Of a stretch of DNA of 64,000 nucleotides, positions 12,955 to 21,632 are shown in pieces (within the stretch, counting starts at the first letter, position 1; each line of letters starts with the position of its first letter). Below the pieces are notes generated by a model. It worked only from the letters and a program-made list of their open reading frames with translations, ran no database searches and was not told the origin of the DNA. The stretch is from an uncultured Clostridia bacterium (GTDB taxonomy: Bacteria; Bacillota; Clostridia; Oscillospirales; Ruminococcaceae), in contig CANPXN010000009.1 of assembly GCA_947586185.1 (NCBI GenBank), forward strand, positions 1 to 64,000, written 5' to 3'. Position numbers and translations under genes: made by a program.

Positions 12955-14457
12955 CTAATATTCCATTTCTTTAAAAATTTCCGGCAGCATGTCAATCATG
13001 TCCGTTGGAAGCATAGCCTGATGGGAAAGTCTTTCAGCAGCTTTGTCCCCTGCCTTTCCATGAAGGTATGCTGCAAGAACCGCAGAATGCTCAGGACTGA
13101 TTCCCTGTGCGACAAAGGAAGCTGTCATTCCACTGAGAACATCCCCACTTCCTCCACGACTCATTCCCGGATTTCCGGTAGGGTTAACATATGCCCTGTT
13201 ACCAGCGGCAATAACTGTTCCTGCGCCCTTAAGAACTGTTACGACTCCGCTTTTCCGTGAGTAATCAAGAGAAATACCCAGTCTGTCCCTCTGAACATCA
13301 GCGGTATTGACTCCGGAAAGCCTTGCCATCTCAGCCGGATGAGGAGTTACTATGACCTCCGGCTTTGCCTCTCTGATAATATCTATGCTGTTTCCTATAC
13401 AGTTTATTCCATCTGCGTCCAGAATTACCGGACAGCTTACATTTTTCAAAAGCAGCTTCACAAGCTTTTTTGTTTCCTCTGTAACGCCAATACCACAGCC
13501 GATAAGCACTGCCGAAGAAGTTTCAGCATGCGTCATAAGCCTTTCATAATTCTCAGAGGTGTAAAATCCGTTGCTGTCCGTAAGCATAGGCTCAAACATT
13601 GATTCACACATATAACTGCACAATGCTGGAATATTTTCATTGCAGCATGCCGATACAAGCAATCCACAGCCACATCTCAAAGCCGCCTTTGCAGCCATAA
13701 TACCGGCACCCGGCATTTTGAGACTTCCGGTAACACAAAGCAGCTTTCCAAAATTACCCTTGTGTGAATCTGGTTTTCTACGCTTTATAAAACTCTTTAC
13801 CAAATTATCATCTGTAAGTACTATCGGCGTGTCAAGCTCATTTATGTAGCTTTTGCTTATGCCTATATCCGCAGTGATTATCCTGCCGCATTTTGCTTTT
13901 AACGGATACTGCTCCATGCCAAACTTTTCATATGCAAAAGTAACTGTAATGTCAGCATCAATTACGCCATCGGAAATCTGACCGGTAAGACAATTTCCTC
14001 CGCTTGGAACATCTACTGCAAGCTTTAACCCACCAATACGGCTGAAAACCTCTGCAATGTTTTTTGGCAGCTCTCCATGAAATCCTGTTCCGAAAACTCC
14101 GTCGGCGGTTATAGGAGCGCTCCCTACCGCTTTTATAATTTCTCCGGTATCGCTGATTATTTCCGCTCCTTTTACTTTAGAAAAAGCAGCACGTGAAATT
14201 TCAGTTTTCGGTTCTCCGCACAGCATTGCAAGCGCTACTCTCCAGCCATATGCTAAAAGATGTCTTGCAGCCACAAAACAATCCCCTGCGTTATTTCCGC
14301 TGCCGCAAAGGAATACTATACTTTTTTCAGTACCAAGACCTCTTATTACATCAGCAAGAGCACGGCCGGCATTATCCATAAGCTCTCCATAGCTGAAGCT
14401 TTCACTGTCAGAACGCTTTTCAAGATACTTCATCTGCTCAGGGGTTACAAGATACAT
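12955..14457 (-). CDS. Bifunctional NAD(P)H-hydrate epimerase / ADP-dependent NAD(P)H-hydrate dehydratase
   Basis: This 500-aa protein fuses the YjeF-N epimerase domain (about 1-210, with CGSGNNAGDCFVAARHL) to the ribokinase-like dehydratase domain (about 220-500, with NPTGNPGMSRGGSGDVLSGM). The enzyme repairs hydrated NADH and NADPH: the N-part interconverts the two epimers and the C-part dehydrates the S-form using ADP. Length and domain order match the usual fused bacterial form. AGGAGC lies seven bases before ATG 14457. It lies downstream of the DUF6106 gene with a 22-base gap, probably one transcript. Confidence 0.93.
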   Translation of the reverse strand: MYLVTPEQMKYLEKRSDSESFSYGELMDNAGRALADVIRGLGTEKSIVFLCGSGNNAGDCFVAARHLLAYGWRVALAMLCGEPKTEISRAAFSKVKGAEIISDTGEIIKAVGSAPITADGVFGTGFHGELPKNIAEVFSRIGGLKLAVDVPSGGNCLTGQISDGVIDADITVTFAYEKFGMEQYPLKAKCGRIITADIGISKSYINELDTPIVLTDDNLVKSFIKRRKPDSHKGNFGKLLCVTGSLKMPGAGIMAAKAALRCGCGLLVSACCNENIPALCSYMCESMFEPMLTDSNGFYTSENYERLMTHAETSSAVLIGCGIGVTEETKKLVKLLLKNVSCPVILDADGINCIGNSIDIIREAKPEVIVTPHPAEMARLSGVNTADVQRDRLGISLDYSRKSGVVTVLKGAGTVIAAGNRAYVNPTGNPGMSRGGSGDVLSGMTASFVAQGISPEHSAVLAAYLHGKAGDKAAERLSHQAMLPTDMIDMLPEIFKEMEY

Positions 14458-14479
14458 AGTAGGCTCCTTTCTTCGTGTA

Positions 14480-14998
14480 TCAACGCTTTCTTATTGCAGC
14501 CGGAAGAAACGGATAAATTGCATTAAGGGTTTTTTCATCAGGAGTAAATATAAGCCGTACCTTCCCATAATCGTCATGCATAAAATCCGCATAATAATCC
14601 TCGTCTGCACTTCTTGCTGAGGCAAGAACCGTTGTCACATCTCCCAGCTCACCCGCTTCAGACATATTTCCGAAAGCTTCAACCTTTCTTACATCCACGC
14701 TTATCATTCTTCTTCTTTTTCTCTTTCCGGTTATTTTATCAATATCCATTTCACCGTTAGTTACAGCATATTCATATTCAACATACGTTCCGGTAATATA
14801 GCGATATAATCCATATATGCATCCACATGATAAAAGAATAGCAAAAGGAAATATCGGCGGAAAAGCCTCAAATAATGTGATAGCAATAACAATTATAAAA
14901 AGCACCAGCAAAACTATGCCAAGGGTTATACAGATTTTTAGCGCTCTGTCCCCTGTGCTTTCATTTCTTACAACAAGCTGCTCAGAAAAGTTATCCAT
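14480..14998 (-). CDS. DUF6106-like membrane protein
   Basis: The 172-aa product has a short N-terminal tail, two adjacent membrane helices (about residues 23-44 and 50-68) and a cytoplasmic C-terminal domain. The phrase EYEYAVTNGEMDIDKITGKRKRRR is characteristic of DUF6106 proteins in Clostridia. The C-terminal domain looks like a bacterial PH-type beta fold. The function is unknown. GGAGG lies just before ATG 14998. It leads into the NAD(P)HX repair gene, which may be only co-transcription. Confidence 0.65.
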   Translation of the reverse strand: MDNFSEQLVVRNESTGDRALKICITLGIVLLVLFIIVIAITLFEAFPPIFPFAILLSCGCIYGLYRYITGTYVEYEYAVTNGEMDIDKITGKRKRRRMISVDVRKVEAFGNMSEAGELGDVTTVLASARSADEDYYADFMHDDYGKVRLIFTPDEKTLNAIYPFLPAAIRKR

Positions 14999-15171
14999 AT
15001 GTAAACCTCCAAAATGGTTATTTATTTGATATTCACAAAGTTATACTATAAACTGCCCGATATGCATAAATCAAATCTCAGATTTATTGATCTACAAGGA
15101 CCTTAAAATAATGTTTAATAGATATAATGCATTTATTATACCACAATAGTAAAAAAAATTCAATAAAACAC

Positions 15172-15200
15172 TTGCTTTTTTCCTCAGGATTGTTTATAAT
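15172..15200 (+). promoter_or_regulatory. Promoter of the pheST T-box transcript
   Basis: TTGCTT (15172-15177), 17-bp spacer, TATAAT (15195-15200). It starts the long leader before pheS. The 170 bases between the DUF6106 start and this promoter hold no gene that I can see. Confidence 0.7.
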
Positions 15201-15214
15201 AGTATTAACATTAT

Positions 15215-15446
15215 GACTGAGAGAGTAAGTATAAGTCAGGCATTCAGAGATTAGCCGCCGCCGGCTGAAAGCGGCTTTATGCAAAAGCTTATACCGAAGT
15301 TCACTCACGAGTGGCGGTGCCGAAGTCTTTTTGATTGTAAGCTCCGACGTAGGGTCTGCGTTAAAGTCCGGGGAGTGTCGGCTCTTTTGTAAATAGGTGG
15401 TAATAAACAAGTTAGGTCTTGTCCTGTTTCGGGACAGGACTTTTTA
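15215..15446 (+). promoter_or_regulatory. Phenylalanine T-box riboswitch with terminator
   Basis: The leader has the T-box layout: a stem I region (GAGAGAGTAAGTATAAG) with the candidate Phe specifier codon TTC at 15300-15302 in its 3-prime side. A T-box-like AGGTGGTAAT near 15396 gives the bulge UGGU, which suits the A discriminator of tRNA-Phe. A terminator follows, GTCCTGT/ACAGGAC (15421-15427/15434-15440) plus T-run. Uncharged tRNA-Phe is expected to stabilise the antiterminator and turn on pheST. The T-box core departs from the canonical AGGGTGGNACCGCG. Confidence 0.8.
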
Positions 15447-15520
15447 TTTTGCTGCTGTTTTTATCAAAGAACAGACCGTAATTGTGCTATTGAAAACATA
15501 CATTAATATGAGGTGATCAA

Positions 15521-16540
15521 ATGAAAAACGAGCTTGAAAAAATTCATTCCGAAGCTATGGAAGCGGCAGATTCCTGCGACTCCATCAAAGCTCTTGATGA
15601 ATTAAGAGTTAAGTATCTTGGAAAAAAAGGCGGACTTACCGCTATTCTGAAACAAATGGGCAAGCTATCCGCTGAGGAGCGTCCTGTGATAGGTCAGCTT
15701 GCAAATAAAATACGTGCTGACATTGAAGAAGCTGTCAGCAAGAAAATGACTCTACTTAAAGCCAAGGAACAGGAAATTAAGCTTGCAAAGGAAACTATTG
15801 ACATAACCCTTCCGGGAAAGCCACAGAGCCTCGGAAAACTTCATCCACTTACAATAGTTTCAAACGAAATCAAAGAAATCTTTATGGGTATGGGATTTGA
15901 TATTGCGGACGGTCCTGAGGTTGAATATGACTACTACAACTTCGAGGCCCTCAATCTTCCTCCTGACCACCCTGCAAGAGATACCCAGGATACATTTTAT
16001 ATAACCGATAATATTCTGCTCAGAACACAGACTTCTTCTGTTCAGGTACATGTTATGGAGAATAAAAAGCCTCCTATAAGAATTATTTCCCCGGGAAGAG
16101 TTTACCGTTCTGACGCAGTTGACGCTACCCACTCCCCTCTTTTCCATCAGGTCGAGGGACTGGTCGTTGACAAGGGCATTACAATGGCTGACCTGAAAGG
16201 AACTCTTGAAATGCTCATGAAAAAGCTCTATGGCGATGATTGCAAAATCAGACTTCGTCCGCATCACTTCCCGTTTACAGAGCCAAGCGCTGAGGTAGAC
16301 GTTATGTGCTTTAACTGCCATGGCGAGGGCTGCCGCATCTGTAAGGGCGAAGGCTATATTGAGTTGCTGGGCGCCGGTATGGTTCACCCTAAGGTTCTTG
16401 AGGGCTGCGGTATAGACAGCTCAGTTTATTCCGGATTTGCCTTTGGAATGGGACTTGAAAGAATAGTTATGAGAAGATATAATATCAGTGATATGAGACT
16501 TCTCTTTGAAAATGATTTAAGATTCCTTGAACAATTCTGA
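15521..16540 (+). CDS. Phenylalanyl-tRNA synthetase alpha subunit
   Basis: This 339-aa subunit has the N-terminal coiled-coil arm (1-90) and a class II catalytic core. Motif 2 includes [22 protein letters not shown] and motif 3 [16 protein letters not shown] near the C-terminus. A zinc-ribbon-like insert, [17 protein letters not shown], lies at about 267-283. It joins Phe to tRNA-Phe as an alpha2-beta2 enzyme with the next gene. AGGTGATC precedes ATG 15521. Expression should follow the T-box upstream. Length and motifs are fully typical. Confidence 0.97.
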   Translation: MKNELEKIHSEAMEAADSCDSIKALDELRVKYLGKKGGLTAILKQMGKLSAEERPVIGQLANKIRADIEEAVSKKMTLLKAKEQEIKLAKETIDITLPGKPQSLGKLHPLTIVSNEIKEIFMGMGFDIADGPEVEYDYYNFEALNLPPDHPARDTQDTFYITDNILLRTQTSSVQVHVMENKKPPIRIISPGRVYRSDAVDATHSPLFHQVEGLVVDKGITMADLKGTLEMLMKKLYGDDCKIRLRPHHFPFTEPSAEVDVMCFNCHGEGCRICKGEGYIELLGAGMVHPKVLEGCGIDSSVYSGFAFGMGLERIVMRRYNISDMRLLFENDLRFLEQF

Positions 16541-16559
16541 TAAAGGGAGGTAAAATACT

Positions 16560-18971
16560 ATGAATTTATCAATGAAATGGGTCAACGATTATGTTGATCT
16601 TAAAAATAAAGATATAAAGCAATTCTGTAATGAAATGACAATGAGCGGCTCAAAGGTTGAAGGCTATGAATTTGAGGGCAATGAGATCTCTAACGTTGTT
16701 GTAGGAAAGGTTCTGGAGGTCGTTCCTCATCCGGATTCTGACCATATGGTTATCACTCAGGTCGATGTGGGTGAGGACGAGCCTGTTCAGATCGTAACCG
16801 GAGCTTCAAACGTAAATGTCGGAGATTTTGTCCCTGTGGCAAAGCATAAGTCCACGGTTCTCCACGAAGGAAAAACTGTTAAGATCACAAAGGGCAAACT
16901 CAGAGGCATTGCTTCCAACGGTATGCTTTGCTCACTGGGAGAGCTTGGTCTTTCTGTACATGACTTTCCTTATGCGATCGAAGACGGAATTTTTATCCTT
17001 GGAGAAGACTGTGACAGAACCGTAGGTACGGATATCCACAAGGCGATCGGCTATGACGACATCTCCGTTGAATTTGAGATTACATCAAACCGTCCGGACT
17101 GCCTTTCAGTAACAGGTCTTGCAAGAGAAGCTGCTGCTACCTTTAACGTTCCTCTCAATATACCTGAGCCGTCATTCACAGGTGTTGACGGAGATATTAA
17201 CGATATGCTGAAGGTTAATATTGTCAATACAGAAAAGTGCAAGCGCTATTGTGCAGGTATCGTTAAAAACGTTAAAATTGAACCGTCCCCGAGATGGATG
17301 AGAGAAAGACTGAGAGCAAGCGGAGTAAGACCTATCAATAACTTTGTTGATATCACAAACTATGTAATGCTTGAATATGGTCAGCCTATGCATGCATTCG
17401 ACCTCAGATATGTTGAAGGCAGTGAGATCAATGTAAGAAATGCTGCCAAAGGCGAAAAAATCACAACTCTTGACGGCGTTGAACGTGAGCTTTCCGAGGA
17501 AATGCTTGTAATCGCTGACAAAGAAAAACCTGTTGCTGTGGCAGGCGTTATGGGCGGAGAATACAGCGGTATTATGGACGACACTACTACTGTCGTATTT
17601 GAATCCGCTTATTTTGAACCGGTACAGGTTCGCCGCACCGCAAAAAAGCTTGGTATGAGATCCGACGCTTCCTCAAGATATGAAAAGGGCGTTGACCCGC
17701 TTATCAGCATGAAATGCCTTACAAGAGCCTTTGAGCTTGTTGAACAGCTCGGCGCAGGAGAAGTAGTTAAAACTGTTATCGACAGGGATTATACTGACAA
17801 GACTCCTGCCTCTGTGGAATTCAGTCCTGAGTGGATCAACGGTTTCCTTGGAACTGATATTTCTGAATCTCAGATGAAGGAATATCTTGAAAGGCTTGAT
17901 TTCAAAATTGAGAACGGTATGATCTATGCTCCAAGCTTCAGAATCGATATAGAATACAAAGCCGATGTCGCAGAAGAAGTAGCAAGAATTTACGGCTACA
18001 ATAATATTCCGTCAACACAATTCAAGGGCGTTGCGGAAGCTGCATTTACTAAAGAACAGCTCTTCCTGAGAAAAGTTGAAAACACTGCTGTGGCTTTAGG
18101 CTGCTATGAAATTGCAACATACTCTTTTATCTCACCTAAATATTTTGACAAGATCAAGCTTCCGGCTGACAGTAAGCTAAGAAATACTGTTACCATAACA
18201 AATCCCCTTGGCGAAGATACAAGTGTTATGAGAACATCTACAATACCGTCCATGCTTGAAATTTTAAGCCGTAACTACAATAACAGAAATGAATCTGCAA
18301 GGCTTTTCGATATGGGCAAGGAATATATTCCTACTGAACCCGGAAAGCTTCCTATTGAACCATCACGCCTTACAATCGGCATGTACGGCGATAATGCAGA
18401 CTTCTATGAGCTAAAGGGTATTGCTGACTCGCTCCTTAAAAATATAGGTATAAACGGCTGCGAATATGTAAGATGCAGTGAATGCGGTGCATTTGACGAA
18501 GCAAGCGCTTTCCACCCGGGAAGAAGCGCTGTGATAATCAAGGATGATACTCCTATTGCAATACTGGGAGAAATTCACCCTGATGTTGCTGCAAACTATG
18601 GAATTGAGGCCAAGGTTTATATCGCTAAATTCAATGCAGTTGAAATGTTCCCTATGGCGCAGACAGAAATCTCATACAAGCCGCTTCCTAAATTCCCGGC
18701 TACAACCAGGGACTTGAGCCTTATATGCGATGACAGCATTCCTGCTGGAAGTATTGAAAAGGCTATCAAGAAAGCTGCCGGAAATATTCTTGAAAAAATA
18801 ACCTTGTTTGACGTTTATAAGGGACAACAGATTGAGGACGGCAAAAAGAGTATATCATACTCGCTGATTCTCCGCTCTCATGACGGTACTCTTACTGATG
18901 AACAGGCTGATACTGTAATGACTAAGGTTCTTAAATCACTTAAGGAAATCGGTGCTGAGCTGCGAGGATAA
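16560..18971 (+). CDS. Phenylalanyl-tRNA synthetase beta subunit
   Basis: This 803-aa subunit shows the full domain order: tRNA-binding EMAP-like domain (about 40-155), B3/4 editing domain (about 210-390, with TNYVMLEYGQPMHAFD), B5 domain (about 405-475), catalytic-like core, and C-terminal FDX-ACB anticodon-binding domain (about 710-803, with FPATTRDLSLIC). It completes the synthetase and carries the editing site that clears Tyr-tRNA-Phe. AAAGGGAGG lies before ATG 16560, 19 bases after pheS, so the two are one operon. Confidence 0.97.
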   Translation: MNLSMKWVNDYVDLKNKDIKQFCNEMTMSGSKVEGYEFEGNEISNVVVGKVLEVVPHPDSDHMVITQVDVGEDEPVQIVTGASNVNVGDFVPVAKHKSTVLHEGKTVKITKGKLRGIASNGMLCSLGELGLSVHDFPYAIEDGIFILGEDCDRTVGTDIHKAIGYDDISVEFEITSNRPDCLSVTGLAREAAATFNVPLNIPEPSFTGVDGDINDMLKVNIVNTEKCKRYCAGIVKNVKIEPSPRWMRERLRASGVRPINNFVDITNYVMLEYGQPMHAFDLRYVEGSEINVRNAAKGEKITTLDGVERELSEEMLVIADKEKPVAVAGVMGGEYSGIMDDTTTVVFESAYFEPVQVRRTAKKLGMRSDASSRYEKGVDPLISMKCLTRAFELVEQLGAGEVVKTVIDRDYTDKTPASVEFSPEWINGFLGTDISESQMKEYLERLDFKIENGMIYAPSFRIDIEYKADVAEEVARIYGYNNIPSTQFKGVAEAAFTKEQLFLRKVENTAVALGCYEIATYSFISPKYFDKIKLPADSKLRNTVTITNPLGEDTSVMRTSTIPSMLEILSRNYNNRNESARLFDMGKEYIPTEPGKLPIEPSRLTIGMYGDNADFYELKGIADSLLKNIGINGCEYVRCSECGAFDEASAFHPGRSAVIIKDDTPIAILGEIHPDVAANYGIEAKVYIAKFNAVEMFPMAQTEISYKPLPKFPATTRDLSLICDDSIPAGSIEKAIKKAAGNILEKITLFDVYKGQQIEDGKKSISYSLILRSHDGTLTDEQADTVMTKVLKSLKEIGAELRG

Positions 18972-18979
18972 TATATATT

Positions 18980-18998
18980 AGGCAAGTAAAGCTTGCCT
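18980..18998 (+). terminator. Possible terminator of pheST
   Basis: A perfect 7-bp hairpin, AGGCAAG (18980-18986) with CTTGCCT (18992-18998), eight bases after the pheT stop. The T-tract that follows is weak. Confidence 0.5.
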
Positions 18999-19062
18999 CT
19001 TCTATTCGCCGTATTTTTCGGCTATCACCTCTGGTAACGAGAAAAATGGCTCTATAAATAAA

Positions 19063-19109
19063 AATATTGCCCAGCAAATTTGACATGGTCTAATTTGCTG
19101 GGCAATATT
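19063..19109. repeat. 18-bp perfect inverted repeat
   Basis: AATATTGCCCAGCAAATT (19063-19080) is the exact reverse complement of 19092-19109, with an 11-base loop. No T-run follows on either strand, so it is not a standard terminator. It sits in the 305-base gap between pheT and the small gene at 19277, which otherwise shows only an extended -10 (TGCTATAAT, -10 hexamer at 19230-19235). Confidence 0.75.
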
Positions 19110-19276
19110 AATCCTCCGTTAATATATCAGGGGGCTTAATTTATACCTGTTAAAAGATGTCCACAAATTCACTAAAATTTTTTCCAAATTTTGTCAATAT
19201 ACACTATATCAAAATAAGTTAAAATATGCTATAATATTAACATATTATTAAAACAAAAGAATATGGGGTAGATAAA

Positions 19277-19627
19277 ATGGAAAATAAAATATTACACACA
19301 AAAATTACACTTTCACGGTACGCTGACGGACTGCTTTGCATACTTTATCGAAAATATAGGGCACGAATCAAAGGCGTATATTCAGATGCAAAGGCAAAAA
19401 AGTTTTCTTTTGGGGAATTTCAATCTTTTGCAAATAAGTATATTTCAGGAGACATTATAGAAATCTGCAATGAACTGAAAGATTTGAATATGCTAAATTT
19501 CACTGTATATGATAATATGATTTATTTTATGCACTTGCAGGATGATGCCATAGACTTTATGGAAAGACGATGCATGAATAGCCATTTTGATCTTGGAAAA
19601 CAAATTTCAAACTCTTTCTTTGAATAA
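19277..19627 (+). CDS. Unknown protein, 116 aa, possible winged helix
   Basis: A basic, mostly helical protein with the phrases LSRYADGLLCILYRKYRARIKG and FQSFANKYISGDIIEICNELKD, followed by two short strands. The helix-helix-helix-wing pattern is compatible with a winged-helix DNA-binding fold, but no family is recognised. It is a single gene with an extended -10 promoter (-10 hexamer at 19230-19235), a GGGG ribosome site before ATG 19277, and a bidirectional terminator after it. Base composition is a little more AT-rich than its neighbours, so it may be acquired. Confidence 0.5.
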   Translation: MENKILHTKITLSRYADGLLCILYRKYRARIKGVYSDAKAKKFSFGEFQSFANKYISGDIIEICNELKDLNMLNFTVYDNMIYFMHLQDDAIDFMERRCMNSHFDLGKQISNSFFE

Positions 19628-19648
19628 GTTTACTAAATACCAATAAAA

Positions 19649-19684
19649 AACGCCGCATTCCACATAAAAAGCGAATGCGGCGTT
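19649..19684. terminator. Bidirectional terminator
   Basis: A perfect 12-bp stem, AACGCCGCATTC (19649-19660) with GAATGCGGCGTT (19673-19684), with an A-run on the left and T-rich sequence on the right. It serves the plus-strand small gene and the minus-strand folD. Confidence 0.85.
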
Positions 19685-19692
19685 ATTATTAT

Positions 19693-20547
19693 TTACTCAA
19701 TTTCATTCTGCATCTTAGCGGCTGTGAGAGTATTTCTCATCAACATGGCAATTGTCATAGGACCTACTCCTCCCGGGACAGGTGTAATATAGGACGCTTT
19801 CTTTTCAACATTCTCAAAATCAACATCTCCACAAAGCTTTCCGTTTTCAAGCCTGTTCATGCCAACGTCGATAATAACAGCTCCGTCCTTAACCATATCT
19901 GCTGTAACAAATTTAGCTTTGCCCACTGCTGCAACAAGAATATCTGCACCTCTGCATATCTCAGCAAGGTTCTTGGTTTTGGAATGACAGATCGTAACAG
20001 TTCCACTTCTATGCAGAAGCAGCATTGCCATAGGCTTACCGACTATATTACTGCGTCCGATCACAACACATGACTTACCGCTTATTTCAACCCCGGTACT
20101 GTCAATAAGCTCCATAACGCCCGCAGGAGTGCATGGAAGATATGCAAAATCTCCTATCATGATCTTTCCTACATTAAACGGATGAAATGCATCAACATCC
20201 TTTTCAGGATTAATTGCATTAATCACTGCATTTTCATCAATCTGCTTCGGCAGCGGAAGCTGAACAAGTATTCCGTTTACCTTAGAATCCTTATTCAGTT
20301 TTTCAACAAGTCCTAAAAGCTCTTCCTGTGTAGTTTCCTCAGGGAGCGCATACTCATAGGACTCAAAACCAACCTCAGCACAAGCCTTTTTCTTTGAGTT
20401 TACATAAACTCTTGATGCAGGATCATTTCCCACAATTACAACTGCAAGACCTGGAGTAACTCCTTTTTCCTTTACAGCCAGTGTTTCTTCATGAATCTGT
20501 GCCTTTACCTTTGCAGACACTTCCTTACCGCTAATAAGCTCAGCCAT
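19693..20547 (-). CDS. Methylenetetrahydrofolate dehydrogenase / cyclohydrolase
   Basis: This 284-aa bifunctional enzyme of one-carbon metabolism converts methylene-THF to formyl-THF with NADP. It shows the Rossmann signature VVIGRSNIVGKPMAML and the C-terminal PVPGGVGPMTIAMLMRNT, plus the active-site Lys in the YVNSKKKAC segment. The open frame extends to 20583, but ATG 20547 starts MAELISGKEV, typical for the family, with GAGGAAAA upstream. It follows lgt by two bases, so both are on one transcript. Confidence 0.95.
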   Translation of the reverse strand: MAELISGKEVSAKVKAQIHEETLAVKEKGVTPGLAVVIVGNDPASRVYVNSKKKACAEVGFESYEYALPEETTQEELLGLVEKLNKDSKVNGILVQLPLPKQIDENAVINAINPEKDVDAFHPFNVGKIMIGDFAYLPCTPAGVMELIDSTGVEISGKSCVVIGRSNIVGKPMAMLLLHRSGTVTICHSKTKNLAEICRGADILVAAVGKAKFVTADMVKDGAVIIDVGMNRLENGKLCGDVDFENVEKKASYITPVPGGVGPMTIAMLMRNTLTAAKMQNEIE

Positions 20548-20548
20548 T

Positions 20549-21616
20549 TTAATTTTCCTCCTTGATGTCATCATTACTTTCATTTATATCATTTTTTTCA
20601 GATATCTCAGTGTCATCAGAGGTTTCGCTTTCACAAACCTCTTCGCTTTCTCCATCCTCTGATTTTGACTCAACGTCTTCTGAATCATCAGAATCATTTT
20701 TTATAGTTTCCTCAAGGAGCTGCTTTGACTCCTCTGTATCGCAGTACAAAACTGCTCCCTCTCGTCTGACTTTAAAAAGCATTACTGCCTGAATTATTAC
20801 AGACGCAATTACGCATATGGCTGCAAGAGCCTGCGATACTCTGATATTTCCTAAATAAAGGCTGTCTGTACGCAGTCCCTCAATAAAGAATCTTCCAAGT
20901 CCGTACCATGCAGTATACATAAGAAACATCTGTCCGTCATATTTTCTGAACTTCTTAGAAACCAGCCATAGCAATAAAAATCCTGCAAGACACCATACTG
21001 ACTCATATAAAAAGCATGGATGAACAGGTCTGTATATATCCATGGTTCTGTCCATTGTATCAGCATTCTCTGCGATCCACTGCTGAATCCTTCCTCCGGA
21101 CATGCCAAACACATTTCCTGTATTATAACCGAAGGCCTCCTGATTTATAAAGTTGCCCCAGCGGCCTATGCCTTGTCCAAGTAGGAAGCCAATTCCTGCA
21201 ATATCCAGCATCGGCAGAAGCTTTACCTTTCTGAGCTTTGCCACAATACCACCAACAAGGCATGCACCTATTATACCTCCATATATGGCAAGTCCGCCGT
21301 TCCTTATATTAAAAATGCTTTTCCAATCTCCGGCATAGTCGCTCCAGCTCATTGCAACATAATAAACTCTCGCACCAACCAGTCCTCCGATAATTCCTGC
21401 TATTACTGCATCAATGGCTCTGTCAGAATTGAGCCCGAAACGCTTCATCTGACTGAATCCGAAAAGCAGTGCAAGGAACAGTCCTGCGGTAATTATAATG
21501 CCATACCATTTTATATCTATACCAAAAATAGTAAATGCGGTATCTTTAATGGTGAAATGTATTCCCAGTCTTGGAAATACGATTTCAAAAACGTCCAAAT
21601 CTCCAACTGTCGTCAT
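20549..21616 (-). CDS. Prolipoprotein diacylglyceryl transferase
   Basis: This membrane enzyme adds diacylglycerol from phosphatidylglycerol to the lipobox Cys of prolipoproteins. The 355-aa product has about seven membrane helices and the Lgt signature GRWGNFINQEAFG. The conserved HPCFLYES and the late GLGRFFIEGLRTDSLYLG are also present. ATG 21616 is chosen over 21643 because GGAGG lies six bases upstream. The last 65 residues are an unusual acidic Ser/Glu/Asp tail not found in most Lgt proteins. It overlaps nothing and leads directly into folD. Confidence 0.95.
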   Translation of the reverse strand: MTTVGDLDVFEIVFPRLGIHFTIKDTAFTIFGIDIKWYGIIITAGLFLALLFGFSQMKRFGLNSDRAIDAVIAGIIGGLVGARVYYVAMSWSDYAGDWKSIFNIRNGGLAIYGGIIGACLVGGIVAKLRKVKLLPMLDIAGIGFLLGQGIGRWGNFINQEAFGYNTGNVFGMSGGRIQQWIAENADTMDRTMDIYRPVHPCFLYESVWCLAGFLLLWLVSKKFRKYDGQMFLMYTAWYGLGRFFIEGLRTDSLYLGNIRVSQALAAICVIASVIIQAVMLFKVRREGAVLYCDTEESKQLLEETIKNDSDDSEDVESKSEDGESEEVCESETSDDTEISEKNDINESNDDIKEEN

Positions 21617-21632
21617 CTTAAACCTCCGAAAA

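Noticed and set aside
15084-15410. Minus-strand open frame of 108 codons before pheS
   Set aside because: It covers the promoter and T-box leader of pheST on the other strand; composition follows RNA structure, not protein coding.
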